This document shows positions 27,135 through 35,481 of a stretch of 64,000 nt of DNA, in pieces. Every line of letters starts with the position of its first letter. Positions within the stretch are counted from its first letter, which is position 1. Location of the stretch: positions 496,001 through 560,000 of the forward strand of contig CAVYOE010000001.1 in the NCBI GenBank assembly GCA_963770155.1, written 5' to 3'. The stretch comes from CAVYOE01 sp963770155. GTDB taxonomy: Bacteria > Actinomycetota > Thermoleophilia > Solirubrobacterales > 70-9. Under the pieces are notes generated by a model. It had not been told where the DNA came from, searched no databases, and saw nothing but the letters and a program-made list of their open reading frames with translations. A program made the position numbers and the translations under genes.

Positions 27135-28494
27135 GCGCGAGTCCCCGGTCGGCGAGCAGGTTGCGGAGCTCGAGCAAGGCGGTGTAGGTCGGCAAGGCGA
27201 AGATCCTCCCGTTGGACTCGGCCAGCGCGCGGTCCAGGGAGGGGCCAATCGGGCCCTCGACTTCGATCAGCTCCCTTGGAACCCCGGCGTACTTGAGCCG
27301 TACCGCCATCTCCGGCGCCCGGGTCCCGGCACAGACCACTCGGCGGATGCTCCCGGCGAGCAGTTCGAAATCGGCGTCCCAGACCCAGGAGACATCGCGG
27401 CCATCGGCAATCCGGTCGTTGAGGGCGATCCAGAGGTCGAGCTCGGGCTGTGATCCATTGCCCGACGCCTCGAGTTTCAGGGTGCGCAAGACCTCGTTGG
27501 CACCGGCCGGGTTCTTGATCAAGAGAATCGAGAGCTGCCTGCCGTCGATGGAGATCGTCTCGACCCGCCCAAAGACGGCCTCCATTCGCTCGATCCCGGC
27601 CTTCACCTGATCGAGCCCGATCCCGAGCTGGAGCGCAGCCGCTGTCGCCGCCAGTGCGTTGTAGACGTTGTAGAGACCGGGGAGGGGGAGCTCGAGGTCA
27701 AGGCGGCCGGCGGGGGTGTCGATCGCGATCGTCGAGCCGGACATCCCCTGCAGGTCGATCTTGGTGGCCGCCACTTCCGGCCTGGGCCGGTCGGCGCCGC
27801 AGTTCGGGCAGGAGTAGTGCCCCAGGTGGCCGACGAAGGCGCGCGCATAGGCGTAGGGATGCCCGCAGCGGCGGCAGTGCTTGGCGTCGTGTGCGTGCTG
27901 AAGCTCGGGAAGCGCCTGACTTGGATCCTCAATCCCGAAGTAGCTGATGTCGTGGTCGTGATCGCGGCCCAGGTCCGCGATCAAAGGGTCGTCCGCGTTC
28001 AGCACGAACCGGGAGGTTCCCGCCAGCGCGGCGACGAGCTCGGCCCAGCCGTCGGCGAGCAGTTCGAGCTCCCCGTAGCGGTCGAGCTGGTCACGGAACA
28101 GGTTGCAGAGCACGACCAGCCGCGGGCGAAGCTGTGGCGCCACCCGGGGCAGCCAGGCTTCGTCGAGCTCGAACAGTCCTTCGTCGCCCTCCTGCTCGAG
28201 CAGCGCGGTGGCTACTCCCCAGCTCATGTTGGAGCCTGCACGGTTGTGCACGGGGTCACGCCCCGCTGCAGCCAAGGCGGCCGAGATCATCCCGGCGGTA
28301 GTGGTCTTGCCGTTGGTGGCGCTGACGATGGTCGAACCCCGCTCGAGACGGGCTCCGAGGCGCCCGACCGCATCCGGGGCGAGGCGCAGCAGGACCCGGC
28401 CGGGGAGCGTGGTCCCGCCCCCGCGCCCGCTGCGCCGGCTGACGCTGCCAGTTGCTCTGGCGAGCGCCCGCTTGGCGCTGAACGTGATGCTCAC
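27118..28494 (-). CDS. murT: Lipid II isoglutaminyl synthase subunit MurT
   Basis: Mur-ligase-like ATPase of 458 residues that amidates the D-iGlu alpha-carboxyl of lipid II with GatD. The P-loop is SATNGKTTT. A four-Cys zinc-ribbon insert (CRRCGHPYAYAR and CPNCGAD) marks MurT. The C-terminal domain is DUF1727-like. The GTG start overlaps the TGA of the upstream lipid kinase gene (GTGA). The presence of murT/gatD predicts amidated peptidoglycan. Confidence 0.94.
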   Translation of the reverse strand: MSITFSAKRALARATGSVSRRSGRGGGTTLPGRVLLRLAPDAVGRLGARLERGSTIVSATNGKTTTAGMISAALAAAGRDPVHNRAGSNMSWGVATALLEQEGDEGLFELDEAWLPRVAPQLRPRLVVLCNLFRDQLDRYGELELLADGWAELVAALAGTSRFVLNADDPLIADLGRDHDHDISYFGIEDPSQALPELQHAHDAKHCRRCGHPYAYARAFVGHLGHYSCPNCGADRPRPEVAATKIDLQGMSGSTIAIDTPAGRLDLELPLPGLYNVYNALAATAAALQLGIGLDQVKAGIERMEAVFGRVETISIDGRQLSILLIKNPAGANEVLRTLKLEASGNGSQPELDLWIALNDRIADGRDVSWVWDADFELLAGSIRRVVCAGTRAPEMAVRLKYAGVPRELIEVEGPIGPSLDRALAESNGRIFALPTYTALLELRNLLADRGLAREYWE

Positions 28495-29420
28495 TGCGGG
28501 GCGTTCGATGCCGAGGCGGGGGCGATTACCCGCAGCGCCCTAGGCAGCAGGCGGAGCTCGGCCGGCAGGTCGGTGAGGTGTTCGCCGTCGGCGAAGATCT
28601 CGAAGTTGCGATCGGCGCGGATCTCGACCTTGGCGCCTCGCAGCACTGACACGGAATCCACCTCCTCGACATGGGTGCCCTTGAACACCTTGGGCAGGTT
28701 AGCCAGGAACTTGAACCTGCTCCCCTCGGCGGTCATGACCACGTCAAAGATGCCGTCGTCGAGGATTGCGTCGGGCGCGATCATCATGCCGCCCCCGTAG
28801 GCCTTGCTGTTCGCGACCGCGACCGAATATCCCTTGAGGCGATGCTGTTCACCGTCGACCGTCACCGTGAACGACGCGGGACGCCAGGTGGCCAGCGTGC
28901 GCAGCGCCGAATACGCATAGACGAGATTTCCGCGGACGAGCTTGACCTTGTTGGCGAGTCGGTTGCACTCGGAGTCGAAGCCGCAGCTCGCTATGCAGAG
29001 GAAACGTTTCCCGTTCACTTCGCCGACGTCGATCGTCCGCTCGTAGCCGTCGGCGAGCACCCGTACCGCTCCCGAGATTTCAGTCGGGATCCCGAGAACG
29101 CGGGCCAGGTCGTTGCCGCGGCCACCCGGAATGATCCCGAGCGCCGCGTCGCTGCGGGCGAGGGCGCCTCCGACTGCACCGATCAGACCATCGCCGCTCA
29201 TCACCACCGGCACCTCTCCCGCGTCCGCGGCCGCCAATGCCTCCTTGATGCCGTGATCGAGGCTGTGCGTCGGGACGACCCGGAACTCGAGGCGACGCTG
29301 GTCGAGTTCACGCTCGACCTCCGGGAGCAGCTCGCCGGCGCGCCCGTGCCCCGAGGACGGGTTCACCAGGAGTGCGTGTGGGCGCGTGTTCGTGCTCGTG
29401 GCGGTCACCCGGCCGATCAT
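28491..29420 (-). CDS. Diacylglycerol/lipid kinase (DagK/YegS family)
   Basis: 309-residue lipid kinase with the DAGK catalytic signatures: LLVNPSSGHGRA near the N-terminus, SGDGLIGAVGGAL (usual GGDGT replaced by SGDGL), and PGGRGNDLAR. The C-terminal domain has GGGMMIAPDA. It is the first gene of the murT operon. Several in-frame starts exist (ATG 29420, GTG 29408); no hexamer or ribosome site decides between them. It is divergent from the cyclophilin gene. Confidence 0.9.
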   Translation of the reverse strand: MIGRVTATSTNTRPHALLVNPSSGHGRAGELLPEVERELDQRRLEFRVVPTHSLDHGIKEALAAADAGEVPVVMSGDGLIGAVGGALARSDAALGIIPGGRGNDLARVLGIPTEISGAVRVLADGYERTIDVGEVNGKRFLCIASCGFDSECNRLANKVKLVRGNLVYAYSALRTLATWRPASFTVTVDGEQHRLKGYSVAVANSKAYGGGMMIAPDAILDDGIFDVVMTAEGSRFKFLANLPKVFKGTHVEEVDSVSVLRGAKVEIRADRNFEIFADGEHLTDLPAELRLLPRALRVIAPASASNAPQ

Positions 29421-29464
29421 CGCAGGGCTTTGACGGTTGACACGGTCAAGTAGGGTGACCGCGC

Positions 29465-30193
29465 ATGGAAGAGGGGCGCAGCAACCGGCCGGCGCTGATC
29501 TTTGTCGGGTTCGTCGCGATTGCAGCCGCGATCGCGCTCGGATTCATCCTGCTCGGCGGCGGGGATGACGGCGATGGCGGGGACTCAGCGGCACTGCCGG
29601 AGGGATGCCAGGAGGTCGAGGAGCCCCAGGCCAAGGAGGTGAAGCTGCCCGCTCCCGAGGGCAAGGACGCCGAACCGCCGCCGGCGGGCTCGACCGCCAC
29701 GGTGGAGACCAGCTGTGGCCGCTTCGAGATCGAGCTTGCGACTGGAGATTCTCCGAAGACGACGGCCAGCTTCGCCTACATGGCCGAGCACGGCGCCTAT
29801 GACGGCACCTCGATCAACCGGATCGCGCCAGAGTTCGTGATCCAGGGTGGGGACCCGACCGAGACCCAGGCCGGCAATGCGGGCTACACCGTCACCGAGC
29901 CTCCGCAGCAGAACCTGATGTACGAGCGCGGGGTGGTCGCGATGGCCAAGTCCGGGGCGGAGCCGCCCGGGACCTCAGGGAGTCAGTTTTTCGTCGTGAT
30001 CGCGCCCGCCGTCGCTGACCTTCCGCCCGATTACGCTTTGCTCGGGCGCGTCGACGTCGGCTTTGACGTGGTGGAACGAATCGCAAGCGTCGGCACCGAC
30101 GAAATCGGGCCTGCGGGCAATGGGGATGGCCCGCCCAAGGAACCGGTGGTGATTCAGCGGATCACGGTCGGGGTGGACACACCGCCTGCGTGA
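29465..30193 (+). CDS. Membrane-anchored cyclophilin-type peptidyl-prolyl isomerase
   Basis: 242 residues: one TM helix (about 10-31), a Gly/Asp and Pro/Glu linker, and a C-terminal cyclophilin domain with FVIQGGDPT, GVVAMAKSG, GSQFFVV and LLGRVD. The domain should lie outside the membrane and assist folding of exported proteins. ATG follows TAGGGT (29451-29456) by 8 bases, with TTGACG at 29430-29435 as a -35 at 15-base spacing: one of the best vegetative promoters in the window. Confidence 0.92.
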   Translation: MEEGRSNRPALIFVGFVAIAAAIALGFILLGGGDDGDGGDSAALPEGCQEVEEPQAKEVKLPAPEGKDAEPPPAGSTATVETSCGRFEIELATGDSPKTTASFAYMAEHGAYDGTSINRIAPEFVIQGGDPTETQAGNAGYTVTEPPQQNLMYERGVVAMAKSGAEPPGTSGSQFFVVIAPAVADLPPDYALLGRVDVGFDVVERIASVGTDEIGPAGNGDGPPKEPVVIQRITVGVDTPPA

Positions 30194-30211
30194 TCCAGGA
30201 TCGGAGTTGAG

Positions 30212-30667
30212 ATGGCGACGGTGAAAGTCGGCGACCCGGCGCCGCCGTTCGAGCTGCAAGGAACCGGGGATCGCGTTTACCGCCTCAGCGACTACCGGGG
30301 ACGGGGCGTGATCCTTGCTTTTTATCCGGGGAATTTCACCCCGATCTGTACCAAGCAGTTCTGCTCGTACCGCGACGACGGTGACCGGATCGAGGGACTT
30401 GGTGTGCCGATGCTCGGCGTCTCGTCGCAGTCGGTCGAGTCGCACGAGAAGTTCACGGCCAAGCACGACCTACGGGTGCCGCTGCTCTCCGACGCGGACA
30501 AGGAGGTATCGAAGGCCTACGGCGTGGTCGGCCCCGGCGGATTCGTGCGGCGCTCGGTCTTCCTGATCGACGGGGAGCTGGCCGTCCGCTATCGGCACAT
30601 CGCTCTGCTCGGGCTCACCTTCCGTGACGTCGACGATCTCGAGGAGGCAGTCGCGGTCCTTGGCTGA
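30212..30667 (+). CDS. Peroxiredoxin (AhpC/TSA, Bcp-like)
   Basis: Thiol peroxidase of 151 residues. The peroxidatic Cys is in FTPICTKQFC, with a second Cys five residues on that could be the resolving residue as in BCP/PrxQ. FYPGNFTP and RSVFLID complete the family pattern. A GGAG ribosome site precedes ATG. The downstream hydrolase gene overlaps its end. Confidence 0.93.
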   Translation: MATVKVGDPAPPFELQGTGDRVYRLSDYRGRGVILAFYPGNFTPICTKQFCSYRDDGDRIEGLGVPMLGVSSQSVESHEKFTAKHDLRVPLLSDADKEVSKAYGVVGPGGFVRRSVFLIDGELAVRYRHIALLGLTFRDVDDLEEAVAVLG

Positions 30668-31526
30668 GGGGGCGAAGCTCGTCTCCGAGCGGTTCGAAGT
30701 CGCCGGCGACGGGCCGCTGCTGCGCGGTGAGCAGGTGGGCGACGGCGCGGCGATCGTGCTCTGCCACGGGATCACGGCGACCCGCGAGCAGGTCGTCCAC
30801 GGGTCCGTGGCGCTTGCCAGGAAGGGCTACCGCCAGGTCGCCTACGACGCCCGGGGCCATGGGGAGTCCGAGCCGGCGCCGGCGGGCCAGAGCTACACCT
30901 ACCCGGAGCTCGCCGACGACCTCGAGCGGGTGCTTGCCCACCGGGTCACCGCAGGCCGCCCGCTACTGGTCGGCCACTCGATGGGGGCGCACACGATCGT
31001 TGCAGCCGCGCTCCGCGACACCGACCAGATCGCCGGGATCGTGATCGTCGGTCCCGTGGTCATGGGACTGCCCCCGCCGGAGGCGATCGTCGAAGAATGG
31101 GGAAAGCTCGCCGAGGGGTTCGAGCGGGGTGGGGTCGAGGGCTTCCTCGCGGTCTACGACGAGCGCGGACACGATCCGGCCTGGCGCGAGACGATCATGC
31201 GCTTCACCCGGGCCAGGCTCGAGAAGCACAGACATCCCGAGGCCGTGGCGGAAGCAATGCGCGTGATCGCCACCACCCAGCCATTCGACAACATCGACGA
31301 GATCGAGTTTCTCGACATCCCCGCCCTGGTCGTCGCCAGTCGTGACGAGGCCGATCCGGGACATCCGTATGCGGTGGCAGAGGCCTATGCGGCAAAGCTC
31401 CCGCAAGGCCGCTTGATCAGCGAGGCGGAGGGTCAGTCGCCGCTTGCCTGGCAGGGAGGGCGGCTCTCGCGGGAGATCGCGGCCTTCTGCGAGGAGCCCG
31501 AGGTCGCCGGGCGCCTCGGCGGCTAG
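30660..31526 (+). CDS. Alpha/beta hydrolase with Gln at the catalytic His position
   Basis: Hydrolase-fold protein of about 288 residues: oxyanion HGITAT, nucleophile elbow GHSMGA (Ser), acid in ASRDEADPGH. The loop that normally carries the catalytic His (GHxP) reads EAEGQSPLAW, so Gln replaces His. Another His (DPGHP) sits near the acid. A TTG at 30660 overlapping the peroxiredoxin stop by 8 bases is the likely start; GTG 30624 lies inside the peroxiredoxin gene. Activity is uncertain. Confidence 0.82.
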   Translation: MAEGAKLVSERFEVAGDGPLLRGEQVGDGAAIVLCHGITATREQVVHGSVALARKGYRQVAYDARGHGESEPAPAGQSYTYPELADDLERVLAHRVTAGRPLLVGHSMGAHTIVAAALRDTDQIAGIVIVGPVVMGLPPPEAIVEEWGKLAEGFERGGVEGFLAVYDERGHDPAWRETIMRFTRARLEKHRHPEAVAEAMRVIATTQPFDNIDEIEFLDIPALVVASRDEADPGHPYAVAEAYAAKLPQGRLISEAEGQSPLAWQGGRLSREIAAFCEEPEVAGRLGG

Positions 31527-31564
31527 CCTGCCGGACGGCTCCGGATCGCGCCTATTCTTTGACT

Positions 31565-31903
31565 GTGAGCGACGAAGGCCACCCGATTCACTACTCGGCG
31601 GTCGAGCGGGGCACTCCGGTGATCGCCTCGGACGGGACCGAGGTCGGGACCGTGCACCAGGTCGTCGACAACTACACCGAGCACATCCTCGACGGGTTCG
31701 TGGTCAAGACTGCCGGGGGCGAGTTGCGGTTCGTCGACGCACCCGAGGTGCAGCGGACGGCCGAGCGCGCGGTCATCCTCAACATCAGCGCGGAGCGAGT
31801 GGCCGAGCTGCCGCCGCCGGACAAGGGCGCACCGAGTTTTCGCGCCAACGTCGGTGCCGGGCGAATCAGCCGGATGTTCGGGCGCGGCTGGAAGCGGCGC
31901 TAG
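31565..31903 (+). CDS. PRC-barrel/DUF2171-like small protein
   Basis: 112-residue soluble protein with a PRC-barrel-like N-terminal half (GTPVIASDGTEVGTVHQVV...DGFVVKTAGG) and a basic C-terminal tail. Such domains occur in stress and photosynthesis-linked proteins; the role here is unknown. GTG 31565 follows TATTCT (31553-31558) by 6 bases. Confidence 0.8.
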   Translation: MSDEGHPIHYSAVERGTPVIASDGTEVGTVHQVVDNYTEHILDGFVVKTAGGELRFVDAPEVQRTAERAVILNISAERVAELPPPDKGAPSFRANVGAGRISRMFGRGWKRR

Positions 31904-31920
31904 GGAGGCTTGGGAAAGAG

Positions 31921-32094
31921 CTAGTCGCCGATGTCGATGCTTGAGCGGCGCGCCAGCTTCGGCTCGCTGTCCATGATCCGGCAGGGGGGAGCCGAGTTGC
32001 GAATCGGCGATGGCCCGAGGTTGATCTTGACTCGCCGCGCCGGGGCTCCGGCGGGGAGATCCAGATGCGACCGCGTGTTTCTGTGCCTGGACAT
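31921..32094 (-). CDS. Possible small basic protein, 57 aa
   Basis: Small minus-strand frame beginning MSRHRNTRSHLD and ending SIDIGD. The third codon position is about 85% G/C, as in real genes here, and the opposite-strand frame is less convincing. A TTG at 32109 could extend it by five codons. There is no recognised family, signal peptide or clear ribosome site. It occupies most of the gap between the PRC-barrel gene and the PfpI promoter. It may still be a chance frame. Confidence 0.4.
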   Translation of the reverse strand: MSRHRNTRSHLDLPAGAPARRVKINLGPSPIRNSAPPCRIMDSEPKLARRSSIDIGD

Positions 32095-32220
32095 TCGTTT
32101 TAGCCTCAATGTCTAGGTCGGCAGCCCAGTCGAAATCCCTTAGTGACAACGGTGCGCTTAACCGGGGGTCAAACAAGGGGTGAATAGCCGTGCATGGCCC
32201 TGCCCGGCCATTGCTTGACG

Positions 32221-32245
32221 GTTTCACTCGTTATACCGCGGGTAC
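32221..32245 (+). promoter_or_regulatory. SigB/SigF-type promoter of the DJ-1/PfpI gene
   Basis: GTTT (32221-32224), 15-base spacer, GGGTAC (32240-32245), matching the GTTT-N14-17-GGGTA stress-sigma consensus. It lies about 70 bases before ATG 32317. Confidence 0.8.
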
Positions 32246-32316
32246 AGCGAAGACAAGCGCGTCGGGTCGCTACAAGCCGCGTCGGGCTCAAAACCCAACC
32301 GTTACGGAGGACACCG

Positions 32317-32901
32317 ATGAGCGAAGAGCTGAGTGGAAAGCGGATCGCGATCTTGATGGCGAACGAGGGGGTGGAGCAGGTCGAGTTGACCGACCCACGC
32401 GACGCCCTGCGCGACGCCGGAGCAGAGGTTGAGCTGATCGCCCCCGAGAGTGGCGAGATCGCAGCGTTCGAGCACCTGGATCGAGCAGAGACCTTCACCG
32501 CGGACCATGGCCTTGCTGAGGTGCGCGCGGAGGGCTACGACGGTCTGGTGATGCCGGGCGGGGTGGCGAACCCCGACCAGTTGCGCATGGAACCGCGCGC
32601 GCTGGAATTCGTGCGTGCGTTCTTCGAACAGGGCAAGCCGGTCGGGGCGATCTGCCATGCGCCCTGGATGCTGGTCGAGGCCGGCGTGCTCTCAGGCAGA
32701 ACGGTTACGTCGTACCCGAGCCTGCGCACCGATATCGAGAACGCAGGCGGTCACTGGGTCGACGAGGAGGTCGCGGTCGACCAGGGCCTGGTAACCAGCC
32801 GCAAACCGGATGACCTGCCCGCCTTCAACAGCAAGCTGATCGAGGAGTTCCCCGAGGGCGTGCACTCCGGCCAGCGCCAAAGCGTCGAGGCGACCGCCTA
32901 G
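32317..32901 (+). CDS. DJ-1/PfpI family general stress protein
   Basis: Class I glutamine-amidotransferase-fold protein of 194 residues of the YhbO/GSP18/PfpI branch (deglycase or protease I annotations). The nucleophile elbow AICHAPW has the Cys-His pair, and the acidic partner is near GVEQVE. A strong ribosome site (ACGGAGG) lies 6 bases before ATG, and a SigB-type promoter lies upstream. Its TAG overlaps the stop of the convergent membrane protein gene (CTAG). Confidence 0.92.
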   Translation: MSEELSGKRIAILMANEGVEQVELTDPRDALRDAGAEVELIAPESGEIAAFEHLDRAETFTADHGLAEVRAEGYDGLVMPGGVANPDQLRMEPRALEFVRAFFEQGKPVGAICHAPWMLVEAGVLSGRTVTSYPSLRTDIENAGGHWVDEEVAVDQGLVTSRKPDDLPAFNSKLIEEFPEGVHSGQRQSVEATA

Positions 32902-33356
32902 CCGCGGTCGCCGCGCGCGAACGGCAGCGCGTACCACGTACCGAGGAACGCAAGGCCGGTCAGAACGGTCACTACCAGGGTGAAGGTGGTGCCGAAGAGC
33001 AGGTCGCTGATCAACGTGACCGCACCGGTCATGGCGAGTGCCAGCGAAAACAGCCCGGCAATGGTGAGGCGGTTGCTGTCGGAGATGATCTTCGGCTTGT
33101 CGTGCTCCCGGAACAGGATCCGGTGGTAGGCCGAGGGCGCGATCAGCAGGACGGCGGCGAGTGCCGTGCACAAGAGGACGCCGAAATAGAGATCCCGTTG
33201 GAACTCGGTAACCGTCGCGAAGCGCTGCGTGAACGGGACGGTGAGCAGGAACGCGAACAGCACCTGGACCCCGGGCAGGGCGACTCTCAATTCGTTGAGC
33301 AGCTCGATCAGCTCGCGGTCGAGCTTGCTGCCTGACTGGCCTCCGCCTCTCGCCAT
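32898..33356 (-). CDS. DUF6328-like integral membrane protein
   Basis: 152 residues with four TM helices (roughly 27-47, 59-79, 98-118, 122-142) after a basic cytoplasmic N-terminus containing LLNELRVALPGVQVLFAF, the signature of the DUF6328 family. Function is unknown. It has a SigB-type promoter immediately upstream (33371-33395) and GGGAGG before ATG. Confidence 0.85.
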   Translation of the reverse strand: MARGGGQSGSKLDRELIELLNELRVALPGVQVLFAFLLTVPFTQRFATVTEFQRDLYFGVLLCTALAAVLLIAPSAYHRILFREHDKPKIISDSNRLTIAGLFSLALAMTGAVTLISDLLFGTTFTLVVTVLTGLAFLGTWYALPFARGDRG

Positions 33357-33370
33357 GATCGCCTCCCTGC

Positions 33371-33395
33371 ATACCCGCGCAGCGGCGGAATAGAC
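33371..33395 (-). promoter_or_regulatory. SigB/SigF-type promoter of the DUF6328-like gene
   Basis: On the minus strand GTCT (33395-33392), 15-base spacer, GGGTAT (33376-33371). One mismatch in the -35 element. It leads into ATG 33356 with a leader of under 15 bases. Confidence 0.65.
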
Positions 33396-33441
33396 GCCCT
33401 ACCGGGGGGCTTCCTGCGGAAGTACAAGCCGAGAGCCCGCC

Positions 33442-34881
33442 CTAGGGGGGACCTGGCGGCGGCTCGATCGGGTCGACCGCGGGCCCCTGGAGCACTTCGC
33501 CTTCGGTGCTGAACCGGGAGCCATGGCAGGGACAGTCCCAGCTCGACTCGGCCTCGTTCCAGCTCAGCAGGCAGCCGAGGTGGGTACAGCGTGGCGCGCC
33601 GCGGTTGGTGAGGCGATCGGCGACGAAGTGAAAGCCCGTTTCCGCGTTCTCCTTGACCAGCGAGACCAGCGAAGCACGTGGCCGCAGGCGCACCGAATCG
33701 AAGCTGCCGGCCCATTCCCTGCGTTTGGGGGCGTCGAGCACGGCGTCGGTCAGCGCCGCGGCCGCGGCGCTCCCGGCCGCCAGCCCCCACTTGCGGAAGC
33801 CGGTTGCGGTCAGAATCCGGTCGGAGAACGGGACCAGCGGCCCGACGAACGGCATCTCGTCGGCGGGCATGTTGTCCTGGGATGACCAGCGGTGGCTGAT
33901 CTCATCCAGATCGAAGCGACCCCGTGCCCAGGACGCGAGCTTCTCGAACCGCTCCGACTCGTTGCCCTCGCCGACCTTGTGGCCCTCACCGCCGATCAGG
34001 AGCAGGTGGCCTTCTTCTTCACGGCCGGGATGGACCCGGATCGAATGCGGTGAAGACTCAGTGCTCAGATACATGCCGCGCGGCGGCTCGGCGTCGAGGC
34101 GTCCGGCGACGACATAGCTGCGCGAGGGGAACTGGCGAGCAAAGAAGAGGCCTCGGTCGGGGAACGGAAAGTGGGTCGCGACGATCACGCGGTCGGCCGT
34201 GATCGAAGGGCCGGACGCGGTGAGCACGCGGCAGGGCGTTCCGTCCTTGACCTTGCGGGCGCGTGTCCCCTCGAAGATGTGGACACCGCTCTCCGCGAGG
34301 TGCTCTGTGAGCGCGTAGAGGTAGCGCAGCGGATGGAACTCGGCCTGGTTCCTGAATTTGACTGCACCGGCGGTGGGGAAGGGCAGGTCGACTGTTTCGA
34401 CCAGCTCGGCCGGGAGGCCGAGCTCAGCCGCCAGCTCGGCTTCGGTCTCGAGCTTGGAGCGGTCCCGCTCTTCCTCGGCATAGGTGAAGTTGTCTCGCCG
34501 CCGGAACTCGCAGTCGATCTCGAGCCGTTCGACCATCCCGGCAACCAGGTCGATGCCCTCTTCGTTGGCGTGACCGTAGTCGCGCGCCGCCTCCTTGCCG
34601 ACCTTGCGCGCGAGCTTCGTATAGATCAGCCCGTGCAGGGAGGTCACCTTGGCGGTGGTGTGGCCCGTGACCCCGTGTCCGATCCGGGTCGCGTCGATCA
34701 GGGCCACGTCCAGCCCCGCGTCTCGCAGCAGAAGGGCCGCGGTCACGCCGACGATCCCTCCGCCGAGGACCGCGACCTCGACTTTCAGGTCCTCCTGCAG
34801 CGGCTCGAACACCGTGGGAACCGTCGTGTCCAGCCACAACGACGCATGCAGCGTGTCGGCGCCTGTGGTCTCGGTGCCCAC
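33442..34881 (-). CDS. FAD-dependent oxidoreductase with C-terminal Rieske domain
   Basis: 479 residues. The N-terminal DAO-type FAD domain has the dinucleotide motif LGGGIVGVTAALLL. The C-terminal Rieske [2Fe-2S] domain has CTHLGC and CPCHGS supplying two Cys and two His. This DAO-Rieske fusion occurs in many bacteria, and its substrate is not established. The GTG start has GGGTAA about 10 bases upstream on the minus strand, so it may belong to the SigB regulon. Confidence 0.92.
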   Translation of the reverse strand: MGTETTGADTLHASLWLDTTVPTVFEPLQEDLKVEVAVLGGGIVGVTAALLLRDAGLDVALIDATRIGHGVTGHTTAKVTSLHGLIYTKLARKVGKEAARDYGHANEEGIDLVAGMVERLEIDCEFRRRDNFTYAEEERDRSKLETEAELAAELGLPAELVETVDLPFPTAGAVKFRNQAEFHPLRYLYALTEHLAESGVHIFEGTRARKVKDGTPCRVLTASGPSITADRVIVATHFPFPDRGLFFARQFPSRSYVVAGRLDAEPPRGMYLSTESSPHSIRVHPGREEEGHLLLIGGEGHKVGEGNESERFEKLASWARGRFDLDEISHRWSSQDNMPADEMPFVGPLVPFSDRILTATGFRKWGLAAGSAAAAALTDAVLDAPKRREWAGSFDSVRLRPRASLVSLVKENAETGFHFVADRLTNRGAPRCTHLGCLLSWNEAESSWDCPCHGSRFSTEGEVLQGPAVDPIEPPPGPP

Positions 34882-34889
34882 CTGCGTCG

Positions 34890-34915
34890 GTTACCCGGCT
34901 CGGCCCCGGGTACAC
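34890..34915. promoter_or_regulatory. Overlapping divergent SigB-like promoters
   Basis: Minus strand: GTGT (34915-34912), 15-base spacer, GGGTAA (34896-34891), reading into the FAD/Rieske gene. Plus strand: GTTA (34890-34893), 14-base spacer, GGGTAC (34908-34913), reading toward the CBS gene. The two overlap in an imperfect palindrome. Confidence 0.5.
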
Positions 34916-34954
34916 CCGGTGAGCGCTGCCGGGTGGCGGCCTCGGGCGTGCTCA

Positions 34955-34980
34955 GTTTGGCCGCACCTGTGCGGGGGTAC
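34955..34980 (+). promoter_or_regulatory. SigB/SigF-type promoter of the CBS gene/sigma operon
   Basis: GTTT (34955-34958), 16-base spacer, GGGTAC (34975-34980), followed about 35 bases later by the CBS gene ATG with an AAAGGAG ribosome site. It could make the sigma operon autoregulated by read-through. Confidence 0.8.
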
Positions 34981-35015
34981 GAAAAGTGGCGACCCCAGAG
35001 AAAGGAGTGCTGCGC

Positions 35016-35438
35016 ATGGGTATGACGGCACGAGATGTGATGTCGCCGGACTGTGAATGCGTTGGCGAAAACGACACCGTCGCCGACGCTGCCAAGCGGA
35101 TGAGCGAGCTTGATGTGGGATCGATGCCGATCTGCGGCGAGGATGACCGCCTCAAAGGGATGCTCACCGACCGAGACATCGTGGTCAAGGTGATCGCCCA
35201 GGGTCGCGACCCCGACGAGATCAAGACGGGAGAGCTGGCCGAGGGCAAGCCGGTCACGATCGGCGCCGATGACTCGGTTGACGAGGCGCTCGAGACGATG
35301 GCAAAGCACAAAATCCGACGCCTGCCGGTGATCGACGGTCACGACCTGGTCGGGATCGTTTCTCAAGGTGATGTCGCCAAGAACGTCGATGAGACCAAGG
35401 TCGGGGATCTGGTCGAGACGATTTCGGCGGCCCCATAA
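35016..35438 (+). CDS. Tandem CBS-domain protein
   Basis: 140 residues comprising two CBS motifs (DVMSPDCECVGENDTV..., then EGKPVTIGADDSV...), each with the terminal TDRDIV / SQGDVA signature. Stand-alone CBS pairs bind adenosine nucleotides. ATG 35016 is chosen for its AAAGGAG site 8 bases upstream rather than GTG 34986. It is 43 bases before the sigma factor and probably co-transcribed. Confidence 0.92.
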   Translation: MGMTARDVMSPDCECVGENDTVADAAKRMSELDVGSMPICGEDDRLKGMLTDRDIVVKVIAQGRDPDEIKTGELAEGKPVTIGADDSVDEALETMAKHKIRRLPVIDGHDLVGIVSQGDVAKNVDETKVGDLVETISAAP

Positions 35439-35481
35439 AGAGGGGTAGCCGAGATGCGGCGCGGGGGCGGCTCCGGTCAAG

